64,000 bases of DNA. Source: Selaginella moellendorffii (Eukaryota > Streptophyta > Lycopodiopsida > Selaginellales > Selaginellaceae). The notes under the pieces were generated by a model, which was not told the origin of the DNA, did no database searches, and saw nothing but the letters and a program-made list of their open reading frames with translations. Each line of letters starts with the position of its first letter. The first letter of the stretch is position 1. The position numbers and the translations under genes were made by a program. The stretch is taken from NCBI RefSeq assembly GCF_000143415.4, contig NW_003314263.1, positions 1,762,749 to 1,826,748 of the forward strand. The letters are read 5' to 3'. Below are positions 1 to 11,710 of this stretch, piece after piece.

Positions 1-2625
1 CGCTCCTGCATACAGAGCTTGTGAGATAACATTTAAACTTAAAGTGTGTACTCACTAGGTTCACAGAGAAGATACTGTTTTTCTTTGGCAACTGTAATTA
101 TATGCTCCATTGAAGTCACCTCTTCAATGGAGTTTGTCACCGCAACACACGGGACACCCTTGAGTAGTGCGGCTCAAAAGAATAGTCCGCCGCAGTTGTA
201 CTCGACAACGCATTTGCCCTTGGAGTCGGAAGTAGGTGACCCACCCGCTATTGCGTTGAAGACCCAGTTGAGCATTTCCCATGCTGCACCTGGAGCTTTC
301 TCTGGATTTGAAAGCTCCATAGCCGTCTTCAGTTCCTCAGGCACAGGTAAATTGACCTCCCTCAGATCAATTCGATCAGCCTTGTCGAACGAAGCTGGGA
401 AGTCACTCCAGTCCCACTCTGCTGCAGGACCAATAACAAGGGCGAGTGTGAAGATGCGGAAATTCGTCGGTATCTTCTTCTTAGCCATTATCCCATGGAT
501 CTCCCGCATCTCCTTGCCTTTCAACCGAGCCTTCACCTCGTTCAAGGCCTTCCAGAACTTGTGATAGGATTCGGAGTCGTAAATCATATAGTGGACTGAA
601 GATTCCACCTCCGTAAGTCCCACCATTAAGTCAATGATGGAGCTAACTTCGTCTGCATGAGTGATCTCCTCGTTTGTGAAGTCCATCACACAAAAAATGT
701 TCTTGACCTGCTTATCTCCGCGGGAAACGATGCTCCTCCACCTTTGATCCTCATCCGAATTCACGTATACCCGGTAAGGTTCTCGATAGGCCTCTGTTGC
801 GGGGTCGAGCTGTTTCTGAAGCCGGCGGTCGACATCCCTCTTAATGAAATTTGGATACTGATCCAACTTCTCAGCTTTACTTTTCGTGGCATCCCGCAGC
901 AGATCGATGAACTTGGGGGCCCCTTTCACGTACTTGTCGATGTCTTCATTTGACAACTCCAGCTCTTCCATCATCTCTTACGTGGTGTCGATGCTCACCC
1001 TCTCCACGGCCACTTGCTCGAAGATCCAATCCTTCAATAGCGCACGAGCTCTCAGAGTCGTGCACAAGTCCTCGTATGTCACAATATGGCCGGGAGTCAT
1101 TTTGGTCTTGTTGAAGACTACCTCACCACGTAGAAGAGCATTAGCCACTGTCAGAAGGTCGTCGTCGTCTAGAGACCGCGAGAAACACAAGGCGTTGAGC
1201 TTCAAATCATTAGGCTTCCAGCCGTCCTCCACACCCATTGAGTTTAGCAACTCCCCGTCATGGTACCTCCTCAACACATCTACCCATTTGTCAAAAACAA
1301 CTTTTGTCGCGATTAGAATGTTATGGATGCTGAGTGTGTCATTGACCCCTAGTGTTTTCGAGAGAAGACTTGAGAATTCCTGCAATGGAAATGGCGTGAG
1401 GCCACATGCTATGCCACATGCAACGAGGCTTACCTGCCAGGCGCTAGTTGCTAGTGCACGTCCTTGTCCTGGTTTTTGTGGCTTCTTTAGTTGAACCCAG
1501 AGCTTCCGTGTTCGTGCCAATATCTCATGCAGACCCGATTTGTAGCACGTTTCTTGCTTGACATTCTGCACGTGGGAGATGTATATGATAGATCGGAGGG
1601 GCGAGTTGCCTTTTATCAGGCGGACAACTCTTGTCTTGAAGACTTTCTTCACCTCCTCGCCCACCATAATATCCACAACTATCTCTTGCATCGCCAAGCT
1701 AGAATGCTGCCCGGAGACGGCATAGAACCGGATGTTCTGATCGTCCAACACCTTCCTATTGATCAAGTCTGGAAACCTCGTCTCGCCCTTCATTGTTCGG
1801 TAGTAGGGGATCACGTCTGCGATGTCGGGTGTTACTGGATTTGCCAGCATCTTCTGCTTCAGTTTCTCCACCCACTCATCAGATACTAGTCTGTGGTTGT
1901 ATTTGCTTTGGATGTCGATACGGCTCACGTCGATTGTATATACTTTGTTGGAATAGTAACAAGTACTATTATCTGCAACGATTTTTGCTGCCTCTTCTTG
2001 CTCTTTCTGCTCTTTGTGGCTCTTCTTTTTGGTGGGTGTAGTGTTCGAACCCGAGGCAATGGCATCACCGAGTAGCTTCTTTTTTGGAGCAGGAGATCGG
2101 CTTGAGCTTGACCACCCTTTTCTGCTTCGGGGTAGTTTCCAGATCGACCCCCTTCCCCTTCGCTTTGCGAACTGGAGGCACTCTCAACGGCTCAATGTTG
2201 GAATATAGTTTTTGAACATTGCCGTAGGTGAGGTCTGTGGATTCCATGTGATCTTCATAGACCCGCAGCATCTTTGAAATTGTGGGCCTCCTGGACAACC
2301 TCTCCCTAGCTCCCTCTAGGAATTCCTCATAGCCGCTGCCCCCCTCCGGGAAGCCGCTAGGATGTGCAAGGTGGATCTTGAAGGCAGACGCTGTCTCTAC
2401 CACAAGTGCCAGTCCATATTCTTGCATGGAACTGCATGGAGTGTCTGTCACTTGGATGAGGATCTCCATGCATTCTTTTCTCCTACCATCTGTGTTGTAC
2501 AGCCTCAGATCCTCGCCTTCCATCCCGAAAGTCCAACTGGTGAGCTCCTCCCCCTTCTCTGCATCCACATTGACAGTGGCTGGAAGAAGAACGCAATTCC
2601 TCGCCTGTTCAGAAATGCACAACAA
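1..2625 (-). pseudogene. ParB-like / DNA-methyltransferase-like transposon gene (copy 1, gene B), decayed, runs off left edge
   Basis: Reads leftward from about 2625 and leaves the window. The first block (2625-2065) is a charged, Lys-rich N-terminal region. The second (about 2050-978) has a ParB/sulfiredoxin-fold signature: a segment with WVEKLKQKM, then FYAVSGQHSSLAMQEIV, where GQHS occupies the place of the ParB GxHR motif. The third (974-174) has VMDFTNEE, a hydrophobic strand, then a methyltransferase motif-I-like segment CVVEYNCGG followed by AALLKGVPCVAV. The order ParB, helical middle, motif IV-like, motif I resembles bacterial ParB-methylase fusions of the beta class, and matches copies at 12804-15455 and 30500-33974. 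Lesions seen: a one-base indel in the A6 tract near 2082-2087, an in-frame TAA at 978-980 and a TGA at 174-176. A GTGAGT donor lies near 52. A 22-bp palindrome sits inside the coding region at 1391-1412. Catalytic activity is doubtful because the DPPY-type motif is not intact. Confidence 0.6.
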
Positions 2626-5169
2626 TTAGAGCTAACAGATGAAAAGCTAGCAGCTAGAAATAACGTGAGGCCACACGCCATTCACCACTGCATCAGATGT
2701 CTTGAGGCTACATCCTAAGATGGCGTGAGGCTACACGCCATCTGTAACCGGACTGCACTCGAGAGCCTAATCGGTGCATGCCAATGTTGCTACTGAATGG
2801 CATGTGGCCTCATGCCATTTTCTACTTGGCCTAAAAGACTTACCATTTGAAGCCAAATGGAGGCATGACAATCGAGGCTGGACTCGCTAGCAAATGTGCA
2901 CTGTGTGTGTAGCGGATCGTAGCAGCAAGGCTACTCTGCCACTTACAGTTGGAGAGTGGTGTTGAAATCTCCCGGGACGCCAAGTGGGCTGCGTGTGGGT
3001 GGCGGAGTGGGCGGCGGAGTTGGCGGCGAAGTTACAAACTAGGTGTGTCTTGAAGTGGACGCCGATGCACATGAGCGCGATGCGAGCGTGAGTGTGATGC
3101 AAGCGCGAGTGGACGCCGATGCACACGAGAAACCTATAGAGAAGGTAGATGAGCGCGAATGTGAGCATGATCGCGAGTGGGAGCGCGATGCGAGCGCGAG
3201 TACGAAGAAAAATGCAAAACCTAACCTCACACGCGCGAAATGTCACGACGGTTGGTAATCCCGCAACGTCATCATTCCTCGGACTTGGGCGCCACCATTA
3301 ATTTCTGGATTGCCGCGCGCATGCATACACGTGAAATCCAAAAGAAATCCGCAACGTCATCATTCCTCGGACTGCATGCACGCAAAATCCAAAAGAAAGA
3401 TCATGATTGGGATATCATTCAATACCCTCGCTATATTTATACCATGCATGATTGGATATTCCAAAGCATCTTGTATTTCCAAAAATGCCAAATGTTCAGC
3501 TAAATAAAGAATGGTATACAATGTCCTTCTTGATGACCCTGCAAAGAAGCATCTCAATCGGACACCACATGAGACCACACGAGCCTTACAATGTTTCAGG
3601 GGCATTTGCCATAGATCCGACTGTTATTTTGCTCCAAGATTCTACAGTTTGGTGTGCATTGACCTTTCCATCGACACTGCAAAGGGACATCACAATCAGA
3701 TGCGGGATCACAAGAAACCAACTTCACTAACTCTGGTTTCACCAAGATCTACGTAAGGAGTTATGAAATGAAAGGACCCTCTCTATTGAAATGTGTTTAT
3801 GGTCCTAGGGGCATTGTGACATATCAAAGGATTTTGCATCAAGTTCTGTATTTGCATGTTTATCAAGCTACTGAATTGCTAAACCCTAAACCTTAAACCC
3901 TAAACATGTGGCAAATGCTGCGTGAAGAAAGATGCCCTTTCTGGGCAAATGCTGTAAGAGGCAGATGCCGAGCAGATGTATCTCAGGCTAGCGAAGGGGA
4001 CAAATGAAAGCTAGCTATAAACATGACGGGATGCAAATAGATTACTAGGCTGGTCCTGCGAAAATCAAAAACCATAATTGAAAACATTGAAAATGCAAAA
4101 AGAAAGGTTTATAATATTTTTGAATTTTAAGCAACCAAAGGAATGTAAGTAGGGCATGTGTTTGTAAGTTTAAAAATGCCTCAACCACTTAAATTCCCAA
4201 GTAAATAAAGCTGTTTCTATTTTTGGTACAGGTAAACTTTATAGTGTGTGGGCTCATGCAATTTTGAACCCAAAAATGCACCAAAAAATGCTCGACTAGC
4301 ATTATTCTTTAAATGGCGTGTGGCCTTATATTGCCATAAATGGACGTACACACACAGCATAATTATTCCTTTACACGGCGAATAATCTTGGCGCGGATCA
4401 CTGACATGGCATGGCAAAGTTCGAATCACTGACATGGCACAGCTGGATCGAGGCAAGGACATGATGTGACAAAGTTCAACCTCCGACAGCAAAGTCTAAA
4501 AGCTACTCAGTTTGAAATTTGTCAGAGGAATCATAAGATCTGGTTTGTCAGAGGATTTGATGTGACGTTCAAGCGTGTGTTATTTTTGAATTCTCGAACT
4601 CATTCCTAGGTCTATCATTTTTGTGCGCCGTGTTCTTGGTTCCGATGAGCGTAGTGAGCGCTGCTTGTGTAAGCGGCGTTGTGAGCTGTGGTTTATGCGT
4701 CTACGAGCGGTTGCGGCATTGCGAGCGCCATTGCGAGCGGCAGTTTATGCGAGTGGCAGTTTGTGCGAGCGGCGCTACGAGCAGTTGCAGTGTTGCGAGC
4801 GGCACTGTCTTTGGTGTTGCTACCGCTTCCTCTTGATATTCGGCACTTGTGCTTCCTGGTATGTTCACCATGGAATGGCTTAGGACCACATTTAGAAATG
4901 GCATGAGGCCACATGCCATCTTGGGCCCTTGCAATTTCATGGCTAACGTATTGTCATGTATGTTTTTACTTGCTTGTAGCTGTGTGTATATCAAGATGGC
5001 ATGAGGCCTCATGCCAATTTTGTGAATGCGAAATTTCACGTGGGTGTCAATAGCATGTTTAAATAATGGCATGTGGCCTCATGCTATTGAGGTTGTTTGG
5101 TATGTTATGATTTAGGCCATTCTCTAATCATTTTTTGTATGGTCTTAACATCTTTTCTGCACTTTCAGA
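2626..5169. other. Intergenic region between the two divergent genes of copy 1
   Basis: No convincing gene. It contains seven of the 22-bp palindromes, including three in tandem around 2660-2818 and three around 4898-5087, i.e. clusters flanking both gene starts. A 25-bp direct repeat is present at 3261-3285 and 3349-3373. GCGAG-rich simple sequence occupies about 3055-3205 and 4680-4800. A telo-box-like AAACCCTAAACC run lies at 3880-3905. Both promoters must lie here if the genes were transcribed, but I cannot place a TATA box with confidence. Confidence 0.5.
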
Positions 5170-7979
5170 ATGGCCTCCGCAAGTGCAACGCATGTTCCCT
5201 CCGTGGATCTTAAGAACCGTGCTACATGGATTCAGGCAAAGGTGTTTCTAAACAACCCCGAGGGGGAGGTGGTAGCTGAGGGCTTAGCCACAGTTGTCGA
5301 TCCAAGAGATGCGGTTGCTAATCAAGAATTAGGCTGGGATGATATTGGAGTTGCGATTTTAGAGGTTGTTGACATAGAAGAAAACAATCTGACTATTGGA
5401 AGCATTGTGCGGTGGAAATTGAGGCACTTAGTGTTTGAGAATGTGAAGGATTCACAATCAAACACCACTACAACTGATGACAAAACATCTCTTCATGGGA
5501 AAAGAAAGTACACCTTCCTAAAGCGCAGCCAAAGGGATCTGAGCAACGAACCGAAAAGGCAGAAAATGGCGATGGAGGTTCGAATGGTCTCGACAGTTGC
5601 TTGTTGCAAGAGGAGGTGCTGTCAACATGCTGATTGGGATGCTATTGAAGAGGAGAGAGCAAGATACAAGACATTGTCCTGGAAGGTAGCTCGCAATTTT
5701 GTGTATGAGGCATTACAGTCATCTGTTGATGCTTCAGAACATCAGGTGGGGGGCATGGTCTTCCAGAGGGGTTTGGTCTGCATGAAGGCATGGAGAATCA
5801 TTTATGGAGTCCCTCAAACCACATTCTACAAAATCAAAACTGAGTTCGAGGAATAAAGGGTTCAACAGGCAGTCCATGGGAACAACGGTACTCACAAAAC
5901 CAGGGGTCATGTTGTATATGGAAAGGCAATCTTCAAGAGGTTTGTCGAGACATGTAGCGAGCAGCAACCACATAAAACTCGCCTCTTGGAAGATGGAACT
6001 CGAGACACCCAATGAGTTCTCCCTTCCATATATACCAAGGGGGCCATATTGGAAGATGTGAATCGGGAACTCCAGAGTAATGGCTACAGGAAGCTGAGCC
6101 AATCTAGATTTAGTAGATTGTGGAGCAACAGGTTCAGGGATGTGAGTATAGAAAAGTACTCTAGCTTTTCAAAGTGTGATGAGTGCACTGCTATCAAAAT
6201 GGCTTTGTCGAAGAATTCTTGCATCGCTCAAGAGCGAGAGACATTGGTTAGAAGGCGGCTCAACCACAACATCAAGCAGAGAAGCTGCAGGACTGCATAT
6301 TATCATAACAGGATTCTCTCCATGGAGAGACCTGACTCTTACCTCTGCATCATCCACGACAAAATGGACCAAAAAAAGACGTGCTTACCTCGACTCAATC
6401 CTACCCCCAAGGCAATCTCTTCATCCATGCAGCTGCCTGTGTCTCTGTTTGGCATAATCGCTCATAGGCATGGTGCCCAGAACTATGGGAACTTCTTTGT
6501 ACCTCTATGGGATGGCGGGGGTGCAAACATGATGATTGCGTCCCTAGCAAAACACTTAAGGTCTCTGCAAAGTGCACAGACTAAGCTGAACGGCCAACAC
6601 TTGCATAAGGCCCTTGTCGATCAAACCCCATACAGGGTTCAGCTGGAGGAGGAGCAAAGGCTTGCAGTATCGCGTGGGGCCCCATGCCATCCCAGTGAAT
6701 ATGTTGGCCGTCAGATTGTAGGGTTATCACGTGAGGCCTCATGCCATTCCGACGAGGCTGGTCGCTCGGTGAATGCACAGCCTCATCCAAACGAAGTAGA
6801 ATCTCAAGGAAGTTCTTGTGGCCGATGTGGCCTTCCACCCCATCTTCTGCTCCAAACAGACAATGCTGGCAGTGAGAACAAAAACATGTACGTCTTCACA
6901 TACTTGGCGATGCTTGTTGCCAAAGGCATATTTGAAACAGTTACACTTGGCTTTCTCATGGTTGGGCACACTCATGAAGACGTTGATGCCATGTTCATCA
7001 CCTGGCAGAGTCCCTCCGGCAATCCAATGTCCTCACCCTCCCACAACTCTACGATGAATTCCAAAATTGCATCAAAGGCATTGTTGAAGCTGCACTTGTG
7101 ACAGAGGTTCCAGACTTTAAGGGGTTTGTAAGAGGCTACATCAGGGACAGATCCGAAACGCTGATTGGCCACTCCAAGCCTCTTCAGTTTCATTTCAGCA
7201 TGCGTGACGGTGCTCCAGTGATGAGGTACAAGATGAGAGAATGGGACACAGTGTGGCTGCCAATGGACGGCATTGAACTCTTCAAGAGAGATCCCATAAT
7301 TGGGGAACCTATGATTCCTCAGGGTTCCCCACGGCCGATGCACCCGGATGGACTCAAAGACCAGGAAAGTATAGTGACCGGGATTAGATAGCATATTGCC
7401 TTCTGGAAGAGGGGGTTGGTGTTTGGTGGAGAATCCTATTTTAAGAGGTGCAAGCCTTTGCTCAAATACTGGGAGAAGATTATATCTGCTATCCAAAATG
7501 GGCCGGTTGTATATGAAGAATTGGAAGAGTCCTTTTGGCCAGAACCTAGAGCACCAGATAGTAGCGGAACAATGTCCTCTGGAAATGTAGTGACAGATAA
7601 CGATGTTGAGGATCACTATTGTGGGCTGAGGAACAAGAAGCCGGATTCAGCATTCAATCCAGTACAGGTCTGCAAAGGAATGGTCGTGCTTGTCAAACCC
7701 AGTAATAAAAAACAAATGATATGGGTGGGGCGCTGCATCACTGATGCAGAGGAGGACGCGGAAACTAACTCCTTCAATGTAACTGTGGAGTGGTTCAAGC
7801 CAAGTTCCGGATATACGAAGGATTGCCTAGAAAAGAGATGGGTGCTGAATCCAAGGGATCCCAGCATGAGCATATCGGTGGATAATGTTGTGCATGGTTG
7901 GATACGAAAGCAGAGTGCCACCATCACCTTGCCAAACCATGCAAGAGATGCAGCAAGAGCATTCATAACCCGGGTTTAA
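5170..7979 (+). pseudogene. DUF7869-type transposase-like gene (copy 1, gene A'), decayed
   Basis: One long, apparently intronless frame starting ATGGCCTCCGCA at 5170. Recognisable parts in order: a Cys pair region CCKRRCCQHADWDAI (about 5620), VCMKAWRIIYG with a following HGN motif (5785-5890), a KCDEC knuckle (about 6175), CIIHDKMDQ (about 6345), then QTDNAGSENKN and VGHTHEDVDAMF (6855-6995), which are hallmarks of a widespread eukaryotic RNase-H-fold, transposase-like family (DUF7869). The C-terminal part (7098-7979) keeps the usual family ending. Breaks: TAA 5854-5856, TGA 6013-6015, a one-base frameshift near 6990-7000 and TAG 7389-7391. Two copies of the 22-bp palindrome (6669-6690, 6726-6747) lie in an extra segment just before the QTDNAGSENKN motif. 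It is divergent from the ParB-methyltransferase gene on the other side of the 2.5-kb spacer. The transposase role is inferred from family resemblance. Confidence 0.65.
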
Positions 7980-8707
7980 GGTGAGATTCATTAATATTCC
8001 TTTACTAAGTTTCTAATGTATTTTATTTCAAGGTGAACAATCCGAATCTGAATTAGAGGAGGCATGATGGCATATGGCCTTATGCCATTCCTAGGTGAGA
8101 TGATACAAATAACAAGTATAAATTCTTAGTTGTTCTAGCAAATCTTACTTAAAGTTCAAGGTGAACAAGCCGAATATGAATTCATCGGATTGTTATAACA
8201 AATTGCGAGGTGATGGCATGAGGCGATACGCCATTTGAGAGTGGTAGCCATTCCTATATGAGGTGAGTGAAATATTTATTAGAAATACCTCATTCAATTG
8301 TGCACTTCTAAGTCTTGGTCCACTCAGTATTGTTTGCATGTTTTTATTTTAATTCTTTCTCTAAAATGTTATTTAGCATGTGGCTTCATGCCATTGCTCT
8401 CCACAATCATGCATTGAATTTTTCTATCCTTGCATAATACTTCTCCATATATATAGCATGTGCGCACATGTGATATGGTTCATTAGGCCTAATATAGTGT
8501 GTGAAGTAAAACAAAGATGATGTGACATATGCATTTACCAATCACACGTGCATAAATCTAATAATATGGCGTGTGGCCCATATTAATGGCACATAAACCC
8601 ATATTGTGGGCTTACGTGCTTTATGTACCATCATTCCCTTGCAGTGTGTGTGTTGGTTTCCTTTTATAACACAATGAACTCCATATTTTAGGGTGAACAG
8701 CGTTCTC
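7980..8707. other. Non-coding stretch with repeated CAAGGTGAACAA modules and palindromes
   Basis: No gene seen. A 24-26-bp module beginning CAAGGTGAACAA and continuing CCGAAT occurs at 8029-8054 and 8157-8182, and in inverted orientation at 9414-9437; each is followed within about 15-35 bases by a 22-bp palindrome. Each module is preceded by a pyrimidine-rich stretch ending in AAG, so these may be decayed duplicated 3' splice sites and exons; a shorter relative (GGGTGAACAG) precedes the small gene at 8708. Confidence 0.4.
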
Positions 8708-8965
8708 ATGGCAAGCACAAAATCTGTAAGTGAGGCAGAAAAGGAGACGGAGAAGGAGATAGGTGAAGATGTAAAATATATAAGTCTTCCAAACTCCCCA
8801 TACTATACTCCAGGTGATCATTTTTCTGAACAAACGGCAACATTAACAACTATCGAGAACGCCCCAGTAACGTCAGAGACAACAATCCAAAGCAAAACAA
8901 CTGACCTGGAGAAGGATGATAGTACCGCTGAGAGTACCAAAAAGGAGGTGCCCACTAGCGCTTAG
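8708..8965 (+). CDS. Conserved small transposon protein, gene E (copy 1)
   Basis: An 85-residue open frame starting MASTKSVSEAEKE. I do not recognise the family. It is clearly homologous to the frame at 20975-21223: both share the core SLP...YYTPG, then NAPVTSETT, QSK and a Ser/Thr/Lys-rich tail with STKK. Charged, Thr-rich and without membrane segments, it is probably largely disordered. The methionine chosen aligns with the homologue's M-G-S start. A polypyrimidine tract and AG (TATTTTAG) end just upstream, so it could be a downstream exon. It lies about 0.7 kb downstream of the copy 1 transposase on the same strand. The frame is intact although its neighbours are broken. Confidence 0.5.
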   Translation: MASTKSVSEAEKETEKEIGEDVKYISLPNSPYYTPGDHFSEQTATLTTIENAPVTSETTIQSKTTDLEKDDSTAESTKKEVPTSA

Positions 8966-8994
8966 GCTTATAATGGCGTGTGCCCTCATGCCAT

Positions 8995-9640
8995 TTACTT
9001 GATCACCAAATACCTTTTTCCCTTTGCACTAGTATATCTTAATACCGGTCTGAGAAATAGAATGGCATGTGCCCTCAAGCCTTTTACTAAATCACCTTTG
9101 AAAGAAATGCAAGCCTCTATGTCGTAAAAAAAAGGTACTAGAGAAATTCCTTAATAATATGAATGTTATTTAGTTTCATGAAAATACACTAAGGGTCAAA
9201 TGAGTTAAATGACTTCTTCAGACTAGCAATGCCTCTTGCTACACCTTCACAATTAGATTTGTTAGAAAAAGATAACATTGAATAATATCTAAATGTTCTC
9301 ACCATTAAGTTATATGTCTGGCTAATAGGAATGACGTTCATCTTGGAAAGCTCATCACATGCTCAATGAACAAACAAATAGTGTGTGCGCGCATGCCATC
9401 GCTCTTCTTTAGCTTCAGATTCGGCTTGTTCACCTTGACAATGAGATTTATTATACAACCAGATGGACTCAGTCTGGACACAAAGTCACCGCGCTAGTCA
9501 CCATGCCCCAGATATGTCTAGCCCCTGGACAAAAAACATATAATTTCACGTCATTTTCAAATACTTGAAAATTTGTACCTAGTCCCATTTTACTGAATAA
9601 ATCCCACTTTAACGAAATAGAGCATTCTTGTAACTTCTTT
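8995..9640. other. AT-rich junction between transposon copies 1 and 2
   Basis: Contains the last palindromes of copy 1 (9062-9083 and 9378-9399) and the inverted CAAGGTGAACAA module (9414-9437). Similarity to the right side of copy 3 (through about 39345, inverted) begins near 9620-9640. I could not define terminal repeats for either copy here. Confidence 0.35.
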
Positions 9641-9785
9641 AAATTTGTACTTTGTACTTTCTGGCTAGTAAATATCAGGTTTGTCATAATTTTAAAATTA
9701 TTAAATTTGAATTAAGATTCTATATAACCCCTCCCCATTTTCTCTTACGCTTAAGTTTGGGCTGCAAGTTTGCAAACGCGTGTGT

Positions 9786-10043
9786 ATGAGGGATGGATCC
9801 ATGATTGGGGCTGGAAACTTTGAGGCACAAAAAGAAAAAAAAAACTATAATGGTATATATGCTCTTGCAACAAATTGCAACATCACACACCCAAAAGACT
9901 ACTATGAAATATTTTTTGAGATTGTAAAGACAAAAATAGAGACTCATGAATACTATGGGCAATATTGCAAAAAAGAACACTCACAAGTATATGAAATGAA
10001 AAGTGAAATGATAAAATATTTTTATCAATTATATATGGTATAA
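9786..10043 (+). CDS. Conserved small transposon protein, gene C (copy 2)
   Basis: An 85-residue frame from ATG 9786, of unknown function. The central part GIYALATNCNITHPKDYY and the following EIFFEIVKT and ETHEYYGQYC are conserved in the antisense position at the 3' end of the copy 3 transposase (38874-39027, minus). Between the two copies many codon differences fall at third positions without changing the residue (Pro, Asp, Ile, Thr, His, Glu, Gln and Ala codons), which argues for a real protein. It is convergent with the transposase gene whose stop lies at 10092. The first 20 residues are not supported by comparison, and the true start may lie downstream. Confidence 0.55.
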   Translation: MRDGSMIGAGNFEAQKEKKNYNGIYALATNCNITHPKDYYEIFFEIVKTKIETHEYYGQYCKKEHSQVYEMKSEMIKYFYQLYMV

Positions 10044-10091
10044 TAAGTTTATATTATTGATAGAGAATAAACATCGATAGTGTTGGAAAAT

Positions 10092-11710
10092 CTAATTAGC
10101 TCCAAAAGTTTTTTACAACTCGGCAATAGTAAAGCTTGCTTGGTGTAAATGAATATCCACTTTAAGATCCTGGTGCAAGATGTTGATGAAAATGTAGTAC
10201 ATATGCTTGCAAGGAGTATATGCCTTCCCATGTTCCTCGCTCTTTATAAAGTTTGGACATGTGCAAGAAAGAAAGTCTTGAATGGCAATTATGTACTCTC
10301 CACCTTCTATTTTGACTATATACTCCTTTGCAAGTGTAGTGATGTACTTTGTGGAGAGAATCTCACACTCAAGTGTTTGAGCTAAGTTTATTTTATCTTG
10401 CTTCTACTTGGAGATGGTACTAATAAATTTAACTGCTTTGCCTTTTCTAGCTGGCCTCTTATGCATCTTCGTAGGAACAATCCTAGTTTTATCAATCATG
10501 TCTTCAGCTCTCCTTTCAAGATTGAAACAAGATTTCTCAATGTTTTCAATCTCATCCGAGATGAGCGCAACTCCATTAGCAACCAGCCATTCTTTAGGTA
10601 CTATATCAAGTTTAGTCACTATAGTGTCTTCAAGCCACTTTATATGGTTGACATCAATGTTGTAACAATATAGCCAACACCATCTTGAAAATCTTGCTTG
10701 CTTTTGTTCCCTATAGAAACATAGGGTTGGAATAAAAGTACACTTGTCACCATGGATCCAAGCCCAACACTTGCCCTTAAAAGCATCCTCACATACCTTA
10801 CATTTGATTTTGTTAGCATTGGACGGATTGCCCATTGCTTTGGCTCCACACTACGATAAGCAATTTCAACTTGCTATAATGCACTTCATCAACCACTTGA
10901 GGTGGCTCGGTTCAGGGGTGATGTTTTAAAGCAGAATGATACTCAACATTAAACTTGTGAGAGCTTTTTGCTCCAAGATCCGTGCCAACATCTTCACCAG
11001 TAAAGGAAAAGCGATGCTTTGAGCGGATGGTCTTCATGTCACCAATAGAAGCCCGAAGAGTGTACTCCATAAATGTGCTGTGAACCACTTCCTCCACTAT
11101 AGTTGCCACTATTTGTGTTAGTGGAGTCAATTTCTTCTTCATCCGATCGTGTAACATCTCAACTAAACATCCTGTTTCCATGTATCTTCCTTCCTCAAAT
11201 GCCAAGGCTTTTGAAGACTACTCTACAACGTGTATTAAATTTGATAGACATGCTTCATATAGACTCATCTTCCCTTTCCCTGCCTCAAATGAACACCAAC
11301 TCCAATGCTTACTCTCTGAGAGATTCATAGTTGGGGTATATGCAAGATCCTAAAGTGGTTGATCCTAATAAAAAGTTGATATTAAAAAGTAATAAAAACA
11401 GAGGAAAAAAAAAAAAACCAACCTGAAAAGAGGGATGTCCCCATTAGAACATCCTAACTTCCCACCACCCCAACCATGACTCAAGTTGTGGTAAACAACT
11501 TACATTAGTATGGCCATCTTCACGCCACCACATTCAGATCTCATTTGCTTTTGCCTCATGCTCTTCTTCAGAAAGTGCAGCCTACCATTGTTTGCACAAC
11601 TCCTTAAATGCTAATTGGAAATCTGGCTTGATAAGGTGGTAGTGTTGGTTTAGGCTCTGAGCCCAATGGAACAACCGACCTTCTAGGGGTTGACCATTCC
11701 CAAAGACTGC
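10092..11710 (-). pseudogene. Mutator-like SWIM transposase, C-terminal remnant (copy 2, gene A)
   Basis: Reads leftward and is the decayed counterpart of 37010-38782. Recognisable parts: the segment after the Asp-Gly-Ala region (11440-11700), EEGRYMETGCLVEMLHDRMK (about 11190), GTDLGAKSSHKFNVEYHSAL (about 10950), the Cys/Trp-rich FSRWCWLYCYN block and the KGKAVKFI tail (10410-10700), and finally the SWIM zinc finger (CTC...CKHM) near 10190-10290 with the terminal TFGAN. Everything N-terminal to about 11710 is missing. TAG at 10404-10406 replaces a CAG still present in copy 3, while copy 3 has TAA at 38477-38479 where this copy keeps CAA. An intron between about 11345 and 11430 matches the copy 3 intron at 37453-37510. 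Confidence 0.65.

Larger units (their letters stand above)
1391..9399. repeat. Dispersed 22-bp palindrome family, about 17 copies, confined to copy 1
   Basis: The consensus half-site is ATGGCATGAGG followed directly by its reverse complement, giving a 22-bp perfect palindrome; common variants change one A/G or T/A step. Copies read by eye: 1391-1412, 2660-2681, 2720-2741, 2797-2818, 4313-4337 (two-three extra bases), 4898-4919, 4996-5017, 5066-5087, 6669-6690, 6726-6747, 8067-8088, 8213-8234, 8373-8394, 8566-8587 (half decayed), 8973-8994, 9062-9083 and 9378-9399. Changes in one arm are sometimes matched in the other (for example GCGTG with CACGC), as if pairing or dyad symmetry were kept. 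I found none to the right of 9.4 kb. They could be binding sites for the ParB-like protein encoded in the same element, or a tiny mobile palindrome. Confidence 0.85.

Noticed and set aside
1391-9399. CRISPR-like array
   Set aside because: Spacing is irregular, units are palindromic and dispersed within genes, and the genome is eukaryotic.
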